DNA of 64,000 nt from Rhizobiales bacterium 32-66-11 (GCA_002304505.1 NCEH01000006.1:1-64000), one strand, 5' to 3'. Counted from the stretch's first letter, positions 19,294-29,231 are shown. The notes: generated by a model from the letters alone, not told the origin. Numbers and translations: made by a program.

Positions 19294-20025
19294 ATGGCGC
19301 TTCTCGACTTCGCCAATCCGACTCGCTTCCTGTCCCTCTCCGCCCGGCTCATTCCCTGGACGGCGGGGGTGGCGGCGCTCGCCCTGGCACTTGGCTTCAC
19401 CCTCGCCTTCCTCGCCCCGCCGGACTACCAGCAGGGCGAGACGGTGCGGATCATGTATATCCACGTGCCGTTCGCATGGCTCTCCATGTTCGGCTATTCC
19501 ATGCTGGCGGCCTCATCGCTCGGCATATTGGTCTGGCGCCATCCCCTCGCGGACGTGGCGCACAAGGCCGCGGCGCCCATCGGCGCCACCTTCACCTTCC
19601 TGTGCCTGCTCACCGGCGCCCTGTGGGGGCGGCCCATGTGGGGCACCTATTGGGTCTGGGATGCGCGGCTGACGTCGGTGCTGGTGCTGTTCCTGCTCTA
19701 TCTCGGCCTGATGGCCCTCCGCGCCGCCATCGACGAGCCCAACCGCGCCGGACGGGCGGCGGCGGTGCTCACCCTGGTTGGTTTCATCAATGTGCCGATC
19801 GTCAAATTCTCGGTGGATTGGTGGAACACCCTGCACCAGCCGGCCTCGGTGTTCCGCATGGGCGGCTCCACCATCGACGCCAGCCTGCTCTGGCCGTTGC
19901 TCATCTGCGCCCTCGGCTTCACCTTGCTGTTCCTGACCCTGCACATGATCGCCATGCGCACCGAAATCCTGCGTCGGCGCGTCCAGGTGCTGGAAGCGCG
20001 CGCGGCGGCGGAGGCCACGGCCTGA
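19294..20025 (+). CDS. ccmC: Heme exporter protein CcmC
   Basis: 243 residues, six membrane segments. The tryptophan-rich WWD domain (MWGTYWVWDARLTS, about 115-128) and the two likely axial heme histidines, His57 (IHVPFAW) and His181 (LHQPASV), are in place. CcmC hands heme to CcmE. The TGA overlaps the ccmD ATG (TGATG). Confidence 0.94.
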   Translation: MALLDFANPTRFLSLSARLIPWTAGVAALALALGFTLAFLAPPDYQQGETVRIMYIHVPFAWLSMFGYSMLAASSLGILVWRHPLADVAHKAAAPIGATFTFLCLLTGALWGRPMWGTYWVWDARLTSVLVLFLLYLGLMALRAAIDEPNRAGRAAAVLTLVGFINVPIVKFSVDWWNTLHQPASVFRMGGSTIDASLLWPLLICALGFTLLFLTLHMIAMRTEILRRRVQVLEARAAAEATA

Positions 20026-20186
20026 TGGAGCACGCGCTGTTCATCTATGCCTCTTATGGCGCCGCCGCACTCGGCCTCGGCGTGCTGACGCTGTGGCTGA
20101 TGCTCGACTATCGCGCCCAAGCCAAGGCCCTGGCGGACCTCGAAGCGCGCGGCGTGCGCCGCCGCTCGGAGCGAGGCCGGCCATGA
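20025..20186 (+). CDS. ccmD: Heme exporter protein CcmD
   Basis: 53 residues; a single N-terminal membrane helix (YASYGAAALGLGVLTLWLML) followed by a basic cytoplasmic tail, exactly as in CcmD, which is needed to release holo-CcmE from CcmABC. Both ends overlap its neighbours (TGATG with ccmC, ATGA with ccmG). Confidence 0.9.
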   Translation: MEHALFIYASYGAAALGLGVLTLWLMLDYRAQAKALADLEARGVRRRSERGRP

Positions 20187-20797
20187 GCGATAGACCTCCC
20201 CCGCCGCCCGCCGCGACCGCGCCGGCCCCGAAGCGCCGGCGCCCGCTGCTGGTGCTGTTGCCGGTGGTGGCCTTCGGCCTGCTCGCCGCCTTGTTCCTGG
20301 TGCGCCTGTTCGCGGGCGATCCCTCGCAGATCCCCTCCGCTTTGGTGGGCCGGCCGGCGCCCACCCTCGCCCTGCCCCCGCTGACGGGCCTGCTGGACGC
20401 TGGCACGCCGGTCCCGGGGCTCGACGGCACGGACTTCAAAGGCAAGGTCACGCTGGTGAACGTATGGGCATCGTGGTGCGCGCCCTGCCGGGAGGAGCAT
20501 CCGATCCTGATGGGGCTCGCCAAGGATCCCCGCCTGCGCCTCATCGGCATCAATTATAAGGACGCGCCGGACAATGCGCGCCGGTTCCTCGGCCAATATG
20601 GCCTGCCGTTCGCGGCGGTGGGGGTCGACCCCAAGGGGCGCGCCGCCATCGAATGGGGGGTGTACGGCGTGCCTGAAACCTTCCTAGTGGGACCGGACGG
20701 CGCCATCGCCCACAAATTCGTCGGCCCGCTCAGCGATGGGACGGTGCGCTCCACCTTGCTGCCGCTGGTGGCGAAGCTCTCCGGCAAGCCGAACTGA
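20183..20797 (+). CDS. ccmG: Thiol:disulfide interchange protein CcmG/DsbE
   Basis: 204 residues. A Pro-rich start and one membrane anchor (about 21-43) precede a periplasmic thioredoxin domain with WCAPC (Cys99/Cys102) and the cis-proline region YGVPETFLVG. It reduces the apocytochrome c heme-binding cysteines. Last gene of ccmABCDG; ccmE, ccmF and ccmH are not in the window, as is common in rhizobia where they form a second operon. Confidence 0.93.
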   Translation: MSDRPPPPPAATAPAPKRRRPLLVLLPVVAFGLLAALFLVRLFAGDPSQIPSALVGRPAPTLALPPLTGLLDAGTPVPGLDGTDFKGKVTLVNVWASWCAPCREEHPILMGLAKDPRLRLIGINYKDAPDNARRFLGQYGLPFAAVGVDPKGRAAIEWGVYGVPETFLVGPDGAIAHKFVGPLSDGTVRSTLLPLVAKLSGKPN

Positions 20798-20806
20798 GAG
20801 CTGAAC

Positions 20807-21400
20807 TCAGTCCTTCGGCTCGCTTTTATCCTCGAACCGCGCCATCAGCGGCGCCTGGGCGAAGGCGAACACGAAGGTCAGCGGGAGATAGCCGAAGGTC
20901 TTGAAATTCACCCAGGTGTCCGTGGAAAAGCTGCGCCACACCACCTCGTTCAACACCGCCATGACGAGGAAGAACAGGCCCCAGCGCAGGGTGAGAATGC
21001 GCCAGCCCTGGTCGGTAAGGCGCACCATTCCGTCCAGCACATAGGGCAGCAGCGGCTTGCGGAACAACAGGCCGCCCAGGAGGAGGATGCCGAACAGCGC
21101 ATTCACCATGGTCGGCTTCATCTTGATGAAATGGTCGTCCTGCAACACCAGGGTCAGGGTGCCGAACACCATCACCACCACCGCCGACACCAACGGCATC
21201 ACCGCGATGCGGCGCGCCAGCACCCACATGGTCGCGAGCGCGCCGAGCGTTGCCACCATGAACACGCCGGTGGCCACATAGATGCCGCCATAGGCATTGC
21301 CGATGAAGAACAGCACCAGCGGACCGAGTTCCAGGGCGAGCTTGAGGCCCGGCTTCATCTTGGGGCGAACGGCGGTTTCGGCTGCGGCGCTTTCGGTCAT
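20807..21400 (-). CDS. yciB: Inner membrane septation protein A (YciB family)
   Basis: 197 residues with five to six membrane segments. ALELGPLVLFFIGN near the start, and later LQDDHFIKMKPTMVNALFG and NEVVWRSFSTDTWVNFKTFGYLPLTFVF, are the conserved stretches of YciB/IspZ. It influences envelope synthesis and division. Convergent with ccmG. Confidence 0.92.
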   Translation of the reverse strand: MTESAAAETAVRPKMKPGLKLALELGPLVLFFIGNAYGGIYVATGVFMVATLGALATMWVLARRIAVMPLVSAVVVMVFGTLTLVLQDDHFIKMKPTMVNALFGILLLGGLLFRKPLLPYVLDGMVRLTDQGWRILTLRWGLFFLVMAVLNEVVWRSFSTDTWVNFKTFGYLPLTFVFAFAQAPLMARFEDKSEPKD

Positions 21401-21477
21401 CTGATCCTCGTTTCCGCCCCCCTTTTGCAGAGCCTGCGCGGCGCAATCAAGGCCGGCGGCGGATTTGGCGCACCAGC

Positions 21478-22158
21478 TCAGCCGCGCAAGCCGAGACAGG
21501 AGACGATCTCCGGCCCCTCCGACACCACGCGCCCCTGGAGCCGTGCCGCGAGCCGCCGAACCCCCGTGGAGGGCTTGCCGGCATCGCGCCGGTGCGGATT
21601 GGGCAGCATCACCGCCAGCAAGGCGGCCTGCTCCGAGGTCAGATTGGCCGTGCCCTTGCCGAACGCGCGCCGCGCGCCGGCCTCGACGCCGAACTCCCCG
21701 TCCGGCCCCCATTCGGCGATGTTGAGATAAATCTCCATCAGCCGCCTTTTGCTCAGCACCAGGTCGAGCCACAGCGCGAGCGGCAGTTCCATCGCCTTCC
21801 GCACGAACCAGCGGCCGGGCCACAGAAACAGGTTTTTCGCCACCTGCATCGAAATGGTAGAAGCGCCGCGCGCATCCTCGATCTCGTCGTCGGCGCGGGC
21901 GATGGCGGCCTGGATTTCCGTGATGTCCACGCCCCAATGCTGGCAGAAACGCGCATCCTCCGAGGCGATGACCGTGCGCGGCAGGATCGGCGCCATATCC
22001 GCGATCGGGGTCCAGATGCGTTCCACTCTCTGCCCGGTGAGCCAGCGGCCCAGCATCAAGGTGGAGACCGGATTGATCACACTATAGAGCACCGACAGCA
22101 CGAACGGGACGAGGGCCAGCACCAGGACGAGGATCACGAACCGCCTGAACAGGGACAT
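21478..22158 (-). CDS. mtgA: Monofunctional peptidoglycan glycosyltransferase
   Basis: 226 residues: one N-terminal membrane anchor ([19 protein letters not shown]) and a GT51 domain with the catalytic-glutamate motif [14 protein letters not shown] (Glu67), [16 protein letters not shown] and the [14 protein letters not shown] motif. No transpeptidase domain. It polymerises lipid II. The start at 22158 has GGAG nearby. Only 29 to 155 bases separate it from the divergent prenyl synthase, depending on that gene's start. Confidence 0.93.
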   Translation of the reverse strand: MSLFRRFVILVLVLALVPFVLSVLYSVINPVSTLMLGRWLTGQRVERIWTPIADMAPILPRTVIASEDARFCQHWGVDITEIQAAIARADDEIEDARGASTISMQVAKNLFLWPGRWFVRKAMELPLALWLDLVLSKRRLMEIYLNIAEWGPDGEFGVEAGARRAFGKGTANLTSEQAALLAVMLPNPHRRDAGKPSTGVRRLAARLQGRVVSEGPEIVSCLGLRG

Positions 22159-22313
22159 GGCCGCTCCGCGGGGCAAGGGAAGATCATATGGGAAGTGCGA
22201 AGGTCGAGCTTCGGTTCCGCCGGCGGCTTGACCGCCCGCCCTGGTTGGGGCACCGGGAGGGGCGCGTCAACCGCGCGCTTCCCCCGACGCGCTCCAGCCC
22301 GAAGGCCCGCCCG

Positions 22314-23240
22314 GTGTCCCTGCCCCTCCCCGCCCGCCTCGAAGCCGCCGCCGCCCTCGCCCAGGCGCGGCTGGACCGCGCCCTCGCCGATTCGCCGCTT
22401 CCCGGCGAGCGGCTGCGCCCGAAGCGCCTGATGGAGGCGATCCGCCACGGCAGCCTCGACGGCGGCAAGCGCCTGCGCCCGTTCCTGGTCCTGGAAACCG
22501 CCGCTTTGTTCGGCCTTTCCCCGGATGCCGCGGTGACGGCGGCGGCGGCAGTGGAATGCGTGCATTGCTATTCCCTGGTCCATGACGATCTGCCCGCCAT
22601 GGACAATGACGTGCTGCGGCGCGGGCGGCCGACGGTCCACATCGCCTTTGGCGAGGCGACCGCGATCCTCGCCGGCGATGCGCTGCTGACCCTCGCCTTC
22701 GACCTGCTGGCGGGAGAGGACACCCATCCTGATCCTGCCGTGCGCATCGCGCTCGTGTCCGCCCTGGCGCGGGCGGCGGGCATGGGCGGCATGGTGGGCG
22801 GGCAGATGCTCGACCTCGCCGCCGAGGGCCGGTTCGCCGACGGCGCGCCGCTCGCTTTGTCCATGGACGAGATTCGCGATCTCCAGGCCATGAAAACCGG
22901 CGCCTTGCTCGCGGTTTCGGTGGATGCGGGCGCGCTGCTCGGCGGCGCAACGGCCGCGGAGCGCGCCGCGCTCGCCGCTTATGGCCGGGCGCTCGGCGCG
23001 GCGTTCCAGATCGCCGACGACATTCTCGACATCGAGGGCAGCACCGCCGATCTCGGCAAGACCGCCGGCAAGGATGTGACCGCCGGCAAGGCGACCCTGG
23101 TCGCGAGCCTCGGCGTCGAGGCGGCACGCGCGCTCCTGGCCGAGCTGGTGGCCGAGGCGCAAGGCGCGCTCGCCCCCTTCGGCGCGCGCGGCGCGATCCT
23201 TTCGGAGGCGGCGCGCTTTGTCGCCGAGCGCAAGAATTGA
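22314..23240 (+). CDS. ispA: Farnesyl/geranylgeranyl diphosphate synthase, IspA type
   Basis: 308 residues from a GTG at 22314, a typical IspA length; an ATG at 22188 with AGGGAAG upstream would add 42 Pro/Arg-rich residues unlike the family, so the start is open. First aspartate-rich motif DDLPAMD (91-97), GGKRLRPF (50-57) and second aspartate-rich motif DDILD (235-239) are all present. The small and polar residues before the first motif do not settle chain length. It makes prenyl diphosphate for quinones, hopanoids or undecaprenyl phosphate. No dxs follows. Confidence 0.85.
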   Translation: MSLPLPARLEAAAALAQARLDRALADSPLPGERLRPKRLMEAIRHGSLDGGKRLRPFLVLETAALFGLSPDAAVTAAAAVECVHCYSLVHDDLPAMDNDVLRRGRPTVHIAFGEATAILAGDALLTLAFDLLAGEDTHPDPAVRIALVSALARAAGMGGMVGGQMLDLAAEGRFADGAPLALSMDEIRDLQAMKTGALLAVSVDAGALLGGATAAERAALAAYGRALGAAFQIADDILDIEGSTADLGKTAGKDVTAGKATLVASLGVEAARALLAELVAEAQGALAPFGARGAILSEAARFVAERKN

Positions 23241-23385
23241 GCGGGCGGGAGCGCGCGGGCGGGCGGGATTTGCGCACGAGATGTGATCGGCGGAGGGAGC
23301 ACGCGGCTGCCCGGCCCGGTCGCGCGCGAGGCCCGGCCATGCTAGCGTCCGCCGCATCGTGACACGCAGACCACCCCTCTCCCCC

Positions 23386-24738
23386 ATGTCCCGCCGGGCT
23401 TTCATCGCCGGAGCCTCCGCCTTGGCTGCAGCGCCCCTTGGCGCCGCCCGCGCGCTCGGGCAGGTGCCGGCGTCCGGGCAGGTGGATGTGGTCATCGTCG
23501 GCGCCGGGGCGGCCGGCATTTCCGCCGCCCGCAAGATCGCCGCCGCAGGGCGCAGCTATGCGCTGATCGAGGCGAGCAAGCGCGTCGGCGGGCGGGCGTT
23601 CACCGATACCAGCCTGTTCGGCGTGCCGTTCGATCGCGGCGCCCACTGGCTGCACGCCCCCGATAACAATCCGCTCGCCGAGCTCGGCCAGCAGGCGGGC
23701 TTCGACCTTTATGCAGCGCCCGAGGGGGCCCGGCTCTACATCAAGGGCCGCGAAGCCTCGCAGAATGATTATGAGGATTTTGTCTCGGCGGTGCGCCGCG
23801 GCGAGCGCGCCATCGGCGCCGCCGGAGACGCCGGGCGGGACCTGGCGGCCTCACGCGTGCTGCCCGACCTCGGCATCTGGGGACCAAGCGCCGCCTTCGT
23901 GGCCGGGCCGTTCAGCTGCGCCAAGGACCTCGACCAGGTGTCGAGCGTGGATTTCTCCCGCTCCGAGGAGCGCGGCGAGGATCTGTTCTGCCGCCAGGGC
24001 TATGGCGCGCTGGTGGCCAAGATGGCCGACGGCCTCTCGGTGCGATTCGAGACCAATGCCACCAGCGTCGACATGGGCGGACGGCAGGTGCAGGTCTCCA
24101 CCAACAAGGGCACGCTCTCCGGCCGGGCCGTGATCCTCGCCGTGCCGCCCAGCCTGCTGCTGGCGGGGAAAATCCGCGTCAATCCCGGCCTGCCGCTGCG
24201 CTATCGCAGCGCGGTGGAGCGCATCACGCTCGGCGCCTACGACCATATCGCCTTCGAATTGCCCGGCAATCCATTGCGCCTCTCGCCGGACGAGACGGTG
24301 CATGTGAAGGCCGACGGCCCGCGCACCTTCGCGCTCATCGCCCGCATGGGCGGCAGCGACCTGCACATGCTGGATGTGGGCGGAAAATTCGCCCAGGAAC
24401 TGGCCAACGGCCCCGCCGATTCCGGCGCCGCCTTCCTGAAGGAAGCGCTGACGCGCGAATTCGGCGCCGATATCGCCGCGCGCGTGGGCAAGGTGCACCA
24501 GACCCGCTGGACCAAGGAGCCGCTGGCGCTCGGCGCCTTCTCCTGCGCCCTGCCCGGCAGCGGCAATCTGCGCCGCGCCTTCACCGAGGTGGTCAACGGC
24601 CGGCTGATGTTCGCCGGCGAACATGCCCACGAGACCCTGTGGGGTACAGTGAACGGCGCCTGGCTGTCCGGCGAGCGCGCGGCAACCCAGGCCCTGCGGG
24701 TGCTGGGCGTGACCGGCGCCGCAAGCATATCCCAATAG
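23386..24738 (+). CDS. Tat-exported flavin amine oxidase-like protein
   Basis: 450 residues from the ATG at 23386. A twin-arginine signal MSRRAFIAGASALAAAPLGAA is followed by an FAD-binding VVIVGAGAAGISAARK (about 35-50) and EASKRVGGRAFTD, then DRGAHWLHAP; near the C terminus FAGEHAHETLWGTVNGAWLSGERAA is the second flavin-binding signature of flavin monoamine oxidases. Expected to fold with FAD in the cytoplasm and then be exported. The amine substrate is unknown. An in-frame GTG at 23359 is the alternative start. Confidence 0.82.
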   Translation: MSRRAFIAGASALAAAPLGAARALGQVPASGQVDVVIVGAGAAGISAARKIAAAGRSYALIEASKRVGGRAFTDTSLFGVPFDRGAHWLHAPDNNPLAELGQQAGFDLYAAPEGARLYIKGREASQNDYEDFVSAVRRGERAIGAAGDAGRDLAASRVLPDLGIWGPSAAFVAGPFSCAKDLDQVSSVDFSRSEERGEDLFCRQGYGALVAKMADGLSVRFETNATSVDMGGRQVQVSTNKGTLSGRAVILAVPPSLLLAGKIRVNPGLPLRYRSAVERITLGAYDHIAFELPGNPLRLSPDETVHVKADGPRTFALIARMGGSDLHMLDVGGKFAQELANGPADSGAAFLKEALTREFGADIAARVGKVHQTRWTKEPLALGAFSCALPGSGNLRRAFTEVVNGRLMFAGEHAHETLWGTVNGAWLSGERAATQALRVLGVTGAASISQ

Positions 24739-24833
24739 GCGGCCGCACCGGTCGCGCCCATCCCGGTGCGGCCCGCGGCTTTATCGCGCTTCGTCGGCCT
24801 GAAGGTTGAGGTGGAATGCACTTGCCCATTCGC

Positions 24834-24872
24834 GCCCCCTCTCCCGCGTGCGGGGGAGGGTTGGGGCGGGGG
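24834..24872. repeat. GC-rich palindromic repeat, copy A
   Basis: CCCCCTCTCCCGC and GCGGGGGAGGG form a hairpin followed by TTGGGGCGGGGG. The same layout recurs at 27371, 27455, 34445 and 34531, so this is an interspersed REP-like element. Here it lies between convergent genes. Confidence 0.7.
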
Positions 24873-24911
24873 AATGCGCAGCGGGACGCAGGGGAGCGGT
24901 CAGCGCGCCCC

Positions 24912-27326
24912 TCAGCCGCGCAGGCTGGCGCCGGTCTTCTTCGCAACGTCCGCGACGATCTTCCCCGCCACGGCCTCGATCTCCGCGTCGGTCAGCGTGC
25001 GCTCACGCGGTTGGAGCGTGATCTCGATGGCGACCGACTTCTTGCCATCCTCGATGCCCACGCCCTCATAGACGTCGAACACCGAAGCATCGGTAATCAG
25101 CTTCTTGTCCACGCCCTGGGCCGCCCGCAGGATGTCGCCGGCCGCCACGGTGCGATCCACCAGGAAGGCGAAGTCGCGCCGTACCGGCTGGAAGGCGGAC
25201 AGATCGAGCGGCGGCTTCACCTTCGTGGGCTTGGCCTTGGGTTCCGCGATGCGATCGAGGATGATTTCGAACGCCACCAGCGGGCCGCCCACATCCAGCG
25301 CTTCCAGCACCCGCGGATGCAGTTCGCCGAAGGTGGCCAGCACGTTGGAGCCGAGACGCAGGCTCGCCGAGCGGCCGGGATGATACCAGGCGGGCGCATC
25401 GGTCGTGACCTGAAGATTGGCCACCGGCGCGCCAACGGCCGCGAGCGCGGCCAGGGCATCGGCCTTGGCGTCGAAGGCGTCCACGCTCTTCGCCGCGCCG
25501 GCCCAATGGCGCCCCGCGCCCTCGGGCTTGGCGGTGGCCCGGCGAATGCCGGTCGCGGACATGCGCTGGTCCTTTGGCTGATCGCCGGCGAACACCTGCC
25601 CCACCTCGAACAGGGCCACATCGCCATAGCCGCGGTCCGCATTGGCCTGGGCCGAGCGGATAAGGCCCGGCAGCAGGCTCGGCCGCATGTCGGACAGTTC
25701 CGAAGCGATGGGATTGGACAGCGCCAGCTCCGCCGCGCCGCCGCCGAACAATTCCGCCTGCACCTTGGAGACGAACGACCAGGTCACCGCTTCCACCATG
25801 CCGCGCGCGGCGAGCGCCCGGCGCGCCTTGCGCACGCGCAGCTGAAGGGCCGTCAGCACGGGACGGCGGGCGTCATCGGCGCGGGGGAATTCGGTGGCGG
25901 GCACGCGGGCAAGGCCGAGGATGCGCACCACTTCTTCCACCAGATCCGCCTTGCCCTCGATATCGGCGCGCCAGGAGGGCGGCACCACCTGCACCACCGG
26001 CGCGGCACCGGAGACCGCAAAGCCGAGGCGGGTGAGCACGGCGCGGATTTCTTCTTCGCTCGCCTCAAGGCCCGACAGGCGCTTCACCTCAGAGAGCGGG
26101 AAATCGATGGTGCGCGCGGTGTCCGGGATCGCCCCGGCCAGCACCAGTTCGGAGGGTTCGCCGCCGCAGATGTCGAGGATGATATGGGTGGCAAGATCAA
26201 GCCCCGGCACGGTGAAGGCGGGGTCGATGCCGCGCTCGAAGCGGAACCGGGCGTCCGAATTCAGCCCCAGCTTGCGGCCAGTCTGGGCGATGTTGATGGG
26301 CTCCCAGAGCGCGCTCTCGATCACCACGTCGGTGGTGGTCTCGTCGCAGCCGCTCTCCTCCCCGCCCATGACGCCGGCAAGGCTCTCAACGCCCTTGTCA
26401 TCGGCGATAACGCACATGGTCTCGTCGAGCGTATAGGTCTTGCCATCCAGCGCCAGCAAGGTCTCCCCGGCCTTGGCGCGGCGCACCACCAGATCGCCCT
26501 TCACCTTGTTCAGGTCGAACACATGCAGCGGCCGGTTGCGGTCGAAGGTGAGGAAATTCGTCACGTCCACCAGCGCATTGATGGGCCGCAGGCCGATGGC
26601 GCGCAGCTTCTCCTGCATCCACTCGGGCGAGGGTCCATTCTTCACGCCCCGGATCACCCGTACGGCGAAGGCCGGGCAGAGCGCGGGGGTCTCGCCGAAA
26701 TCCAGCGTCACGTTCAGCGGCGCGGGGAACTTGCCCTCAACCGGAGCGATGCGGGGGGCGAGCAATTCGCCGAGCCCTGCGGCGGCAAGGTCGCGGGCGA
26801 CGCCGGACACGCCGAGGCAGTCGGCGCGGTTCGGAGTGACGGCGATTTCCACCACCGGATCGTTCAGCCCCAGCACCTGGGCGAATGGCGCGCCCACCGG
26901 CGCGTCCTCCGGCAATTCCATGATGCCGTCATGCTCTTCCGAAAGGCCCATCTCGCGCGCCGAGCACAGCATGCCCCGGCTTTCCACGTCGCGGATCTTG
27001 CCGATCTTCAGCTCGGTGCCGGTGGCCGGGATGACCGTACCGGGAGCGGCAAACACCACCTTGAGGCCGGCGCGGGCATTGGGTGCGCCGCACACCACCT
27101 GGATCGGCTCGCCTTTCCCGATGGAGACGGTGCAGACCTTCAGCTTGTCGGCATTGGGATGCTTCTGCGCGGTCAGCACCTCGCCCACCACGAACGGCGC
27201 GAGCGCCTTCGCCTTGTCCTCCACGCCCTCCACTTCAAGGCCGATCAGCGACAGGCGATCGACGATCTCGTCGAAGGAGGCCGTGGGCTCGAGATGCTCT
27301 TGGAGCCAGGAGAAGGTGAATTTCAT
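24912..27326 (-). CDS. pheT: Phenylalanine-tRNA ligase beta subunit
   Basis: 804 residues, full length. Starts MKFTFSWLQEHLEPTAS; contains the tRNA-binding EMAP-like domain (about 40-150), the B3/B4 editing region, B5 motifs with MGGEESGCDETTTDV, the catalytic-core-like fold and the C-terminal ferredoxin-fold anticodon-binding domain (FQPVRRDFAFLVDRTVAAGDI). It works as an alpha2-beta2 tetramer with PheS, encoded just upstream on the same strand. Confidence 0.96.
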   Translation of the reverse strand: MKFTFSWLQEHLEPTASFDEIVDRLSLIGLEVEGVEDKAKALAPFVVGEVLTAQKHPNADKLKVCTVSIGKGEPIQVVCGAPNARAGLKVVFAAPGTVIPATGTELKIGKIRDVESRGMLCSAREMGLSEEHDGIMELPEDAPVGAPFAQVLGLNDPVVEIAVTPNRADCLGVSGVARDLAAAGLGELLAPRIAPVEGKFPAPLNVTLDFGETPALCPAFAVRVIRGVKNGPSPEWMQEKLRAIGLRPINALVDVTNFLTFDRNRPLHVFDLNKVKGDLVVRRAKAGETLLALDGKTYTLDETMCVIADDKGVESLAGVMGGEESGCDETTTDVVIESALWEPINIAQTGRKLGLNSDARFRFERGIDPAFTVPGLDLATHIILDICGGEPSELVLAGAIPDTARTIDFPLSEVKRLSGLEASEEEIRAVLTRLGFAVSGAAPVVQVVPPSWRADIEGKADLVEEVVRILGLARVPATEFPRADDARRPVLTALQLRVRKARRALAARGMVEAVTWSFVSKVQAELFGGGAAELALSNPIASELSDMRPSLLPGLIRSAQANADRGYGDVALFEVGQVFAGDQPKDQRMSATGIRRATAKPEGAGRHWAGAAKSVDAFDAKADALAALAAVGAPVANLQVTTDAPAWYHPGRSASLRLGSNVLATFGELHPRVLEALDVGGPLVAFEIILDRIAEPKAKPTKVKPPLDLSAFQPVRRDFAFLVDRTVAAGDILRAAQGVDKKLITDASVFDVYEGVGIEDGKKSVAIEITLQPRERTLTDAEIEAVAGKIVADVAKKTGASLRG

Positions 27327-27370
27327 CGGTCTGTTCCTCGTCCCAAGCGGCTTGCGTCACATGCGGTTAG

Positions 27371-27410
27371 ACCCCCTCCCCCCTTATGGGGGAGGGTTGG
27401 GGAGGGGGGT
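27371..27410. repeat. GC-rich palindromic repeat, copy B
   Basis: CCCCCTCCCCCC-TTAT-GGGGGAGGG hairpin with the TTGGGGAGGGGGG tail, in the pheS-pheT gap. Confidence 0.7.
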
Positions 27411-27454
27411 CCAGCCGTACCGTAACTCCCAACATCAGGGCGAAGGGCGCGATA

Positions 27455-27491
27455 CCCCCCACCCCGGCCCTCCCCCGCAAGCGGGGAGGGG
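27455..27491. repeat. GC-rich palindromic repeat, copy C
   Basis: CCTCCCCGC-type hairpin in the opposite orientation to copy B (ACCCCGGCCCTCCCCCGC, then GCGGGGAGGGG), 45 bases away in the same gap. The pair could form a larger structure in the pheST transcript. Confidence 0.7.
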
Positions 27492-27504
27492 AATTTAAGG
27501 TGGT

Positions 27505-28614
27505 TCACGCGCTCAACCCACCGGCCAAGGTCGGGAAGTCCAGCGGGCGGAAGCCGTAGTGGGAGAGCCAGCGCACGTCGGCTTCGAAGAAGGCGCGCAG
27601 GTCGCTCATGCCGTATTTCAGCATGGCGATGCGGTCGATGCCCATGCCCCAGGCAAAGCCCTGGTAGACGTCCGGATCGATCCCGCAATTGCGCAGCACA
27701 TTGGGATGCACCATGCCGCAGCCCAAAATCTCCAGCCAGTCATTGCCCTCGCCGAACCGGATCTCGCCGGGGCGCGAGCGGTCGCACTGGATGTCCACTT
27801 CCATGCTCGGCTCGGTGAAGGGGAAGAAGGACGGACGAAAGCGCATCGTCACATTCTCCACCTCGAAGAAGGCCTTGCAGAATTCCTGCAGGATCCACTT
27901 GAGGTGACCCATGTGGGAGCCCTTGTCGATCACCAGCCCCTCCACCTGGTGGAACATGGGGGTGTGGGTCTGGTCGCTGTCGCAGCGATAGGTGCGGCCG
28001 GGGCAGATGACGCGGATCGGCGGGGTCTTGCTCATCATGGTGCGCACCTGCACCGGGGAGGTGTGGGTACGCAGCACTTTGCGTTCGCCCTCCGCATTGG
28101 GCGGCAGGAAGAAGGTGTCGTGCATCTCCCGCGCCGGATGGCCGGCGGGGAAGTTCAGGGCGGTGAAATTATAGAAATCGGTCTCGATATCGGGCCCTTC
28201 CGCGACGGAGAAGCCCATGTCCGCAAAAATCGCCGTAAGTTCTTCCGTGACCTGTGTGATGGGATGCACCCGGCCGATTTCGGCGCGCGGCTCGCGCACC
28301 GGCAGGCTCACATCCACCCGCTCGGTGGCGAGGCGCGCTTCCAGGGCGGCGGCCTTCAGCGCTTCCTTGCGCACGGCGAGCAGCCCCTGCACCCGGTCGC
28401 GCAGGCCGTTGATGGCCGGCCCCATGGTCTTGCGCTCGTCCGGGCTCATGCCGCCCAGCGATTTCAGCAGCTCGGAGACGCTGCCCTTCTTGCCGAGGGC
28501 GGCGATGCGCACCGCTTCGAGCGCGGCTTCGTCACCTGCCGCGAGAATCCCGGCAGAGACCTCGCGCTCCAGGGCATCGAGGCCGGGATGATCGGTCAAA
28601 ACGAGCTCGGACAT
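27505..28614 (-). CDS. pheS: Phenylalanine-tRNA ligase alpha subunit
   Basis: 369 residues. The N-terminal coiled coil and helical arm precede the class II catalytic core with motif 2 ([13 protein letters not shown], then [10 protein letters not shown]) and motif 3 ([13 protein letters not shown]). The [17 protein letters not shown] and FHQVEG motifs match PheS. Followed by pheT, which is separated by two palindromic repeats. Confidence 0.96.
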   Translation of the reverse strand: MSELVLTDHPGLDALEREVSAGILAAGDEAALEAVRIAALGKKGSVSELLKSLGGMSPDERKTMGPAINGLRDRVQGLLAVRKEALKAAALEARLATERVDVSLPVREPRAEIGRVHPITQVTEELTAIFADMGFSVAEGPDIETDFYNFTALNFPAGHPAREMHDTFFLPPNAEGERKVLRTHTSPVQVRTMMSKTPPIRVICPGRTYRCDSDQTHTPMFHQVEGLVIDKGSHMGHLKWILQEFCKAFFEVENVTMRFRPSFFPFTEPSMEVDIQCDRSRPGEIRFGEGNDWLEILGCGMVHPNVLRNCGIDPDVYQGFAWGMGIDRIAMLKYGMSDLRAFFEADVRWLSHYGFRPLDFPTLAGGLSA

Positions 28615-28629
28615 GGTTCAGCCATCTGT

Positions 28630-28732
28630 TGCACCGTCATCCCCCGGGCGTCCGGGAGATCCACGTCTCTCCATCACGCGATACGTGCGGAGCCGCGCAA
28701 ATGGCGGGGGGAGCCCCTGCCATGACGGGGTG
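28630..28732. repeat. Interspersed palindromic element between rplT and pheS
   Basis: Starts CCGTCATCCCCCGGGCGTCC and ends CCATGACGGGG, so its ends are inverted copies of GTCATCCCC/GACGGGG-type sequence. The pattern resembles dispersed non-coding repeats common in rhizobial genomes. No gene is seen. Confidence 0.5.
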
Positions 28733-28772
28733 AGAATTCGGCGCCGGTTATAGACGCGTCGCGCGCAAAGCG

Positions 28773-28804
28773 AAAAGCCCCGAACGCGTCTCCGCGCGGG
28801 GCTT
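28773..28804 (-). terminator. Intrinsic terminator after rplT
   Basis: On the minus strand AAGCCCCG ... CGGGGCTTTTC forms a stem with an inner GCG/CGC extension and a short T-rich end, about 38 bases beyond the rplT stop. It separates rpmI-rplT from pheST. Confidence 0.75.
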
Positions 28805-28841
28805 GTCAGTCTCGGTCGGGCGGGTCGCGCCGGGATGAGCC

Positions 28842-29204
28842 TCAGGCCAGAGCGGCCTTGGCCTTCTCCACCAGGGCCTTGAACGCCTCGGGCTCGTGGA
28901 TGGCGATATCCGAGAGCACCTTGCGGTCGACTTCGATCCCCGCCTTCGCGAGACCGTTGATAAAGCCGCCATAGGTGAGGCCGACATCGAGCTCGCGCAC
29001 GCCGGCGTTGATGCGCTGGATCCAGAGCGCGCGGAACGTGCGCTTCTTCACCTTGCGATCGCGATAGGCATATTGCATCGACCGTTCGACGGCCGACTTC
29101 GCTGCGCGGATGGTATTCTTGCGACGGCCATAGAAGCCCTTGGCGGCTTCAAAGACCTTCTTATGCTTGGCGTGGGAAGTTACGCCACGTTTCACGCGGG
29201 CCAT
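28842..29204 (-). CDS. rplT: 50S ribosomal protein L20
   Basis: 120 residues, standard length. [36 protein letters not shown] is the conserved L20 start, and the C-terminal [22 protein letters not shown] completes it. Preceded by rpmI with a 27-base gap; an operon of two. Confidence 0.97.
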   Translation of the reverse strand: MARVKRGVTSHAKHKKVFEAAKGFYGRRKNTIRAAKSAVERSMQYAYRDRKVKKRTFRALWIQRINAGVRELDVGLTYGGFINGLAKAGIEVDRKVLSDIAIHEPEAFKALVEKAKAALA

Positions 29205-29231
29205 GGATGATCTCCTTCAGATCGCAGTGCG

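Noticed and set aside
20000..20200. ccmC-ccmD-ccmG overlaps as frameshift sites
   Set aside because: TGATG and ATGA overlaps are ordinary translational coupling in ccm operons and each product is complete.
24816..27425. 869-codon plus-strand open frame opposite pheT
   Set aside because: Same reason: antisense shadow of a conserved essential gene, low-complexity translation.
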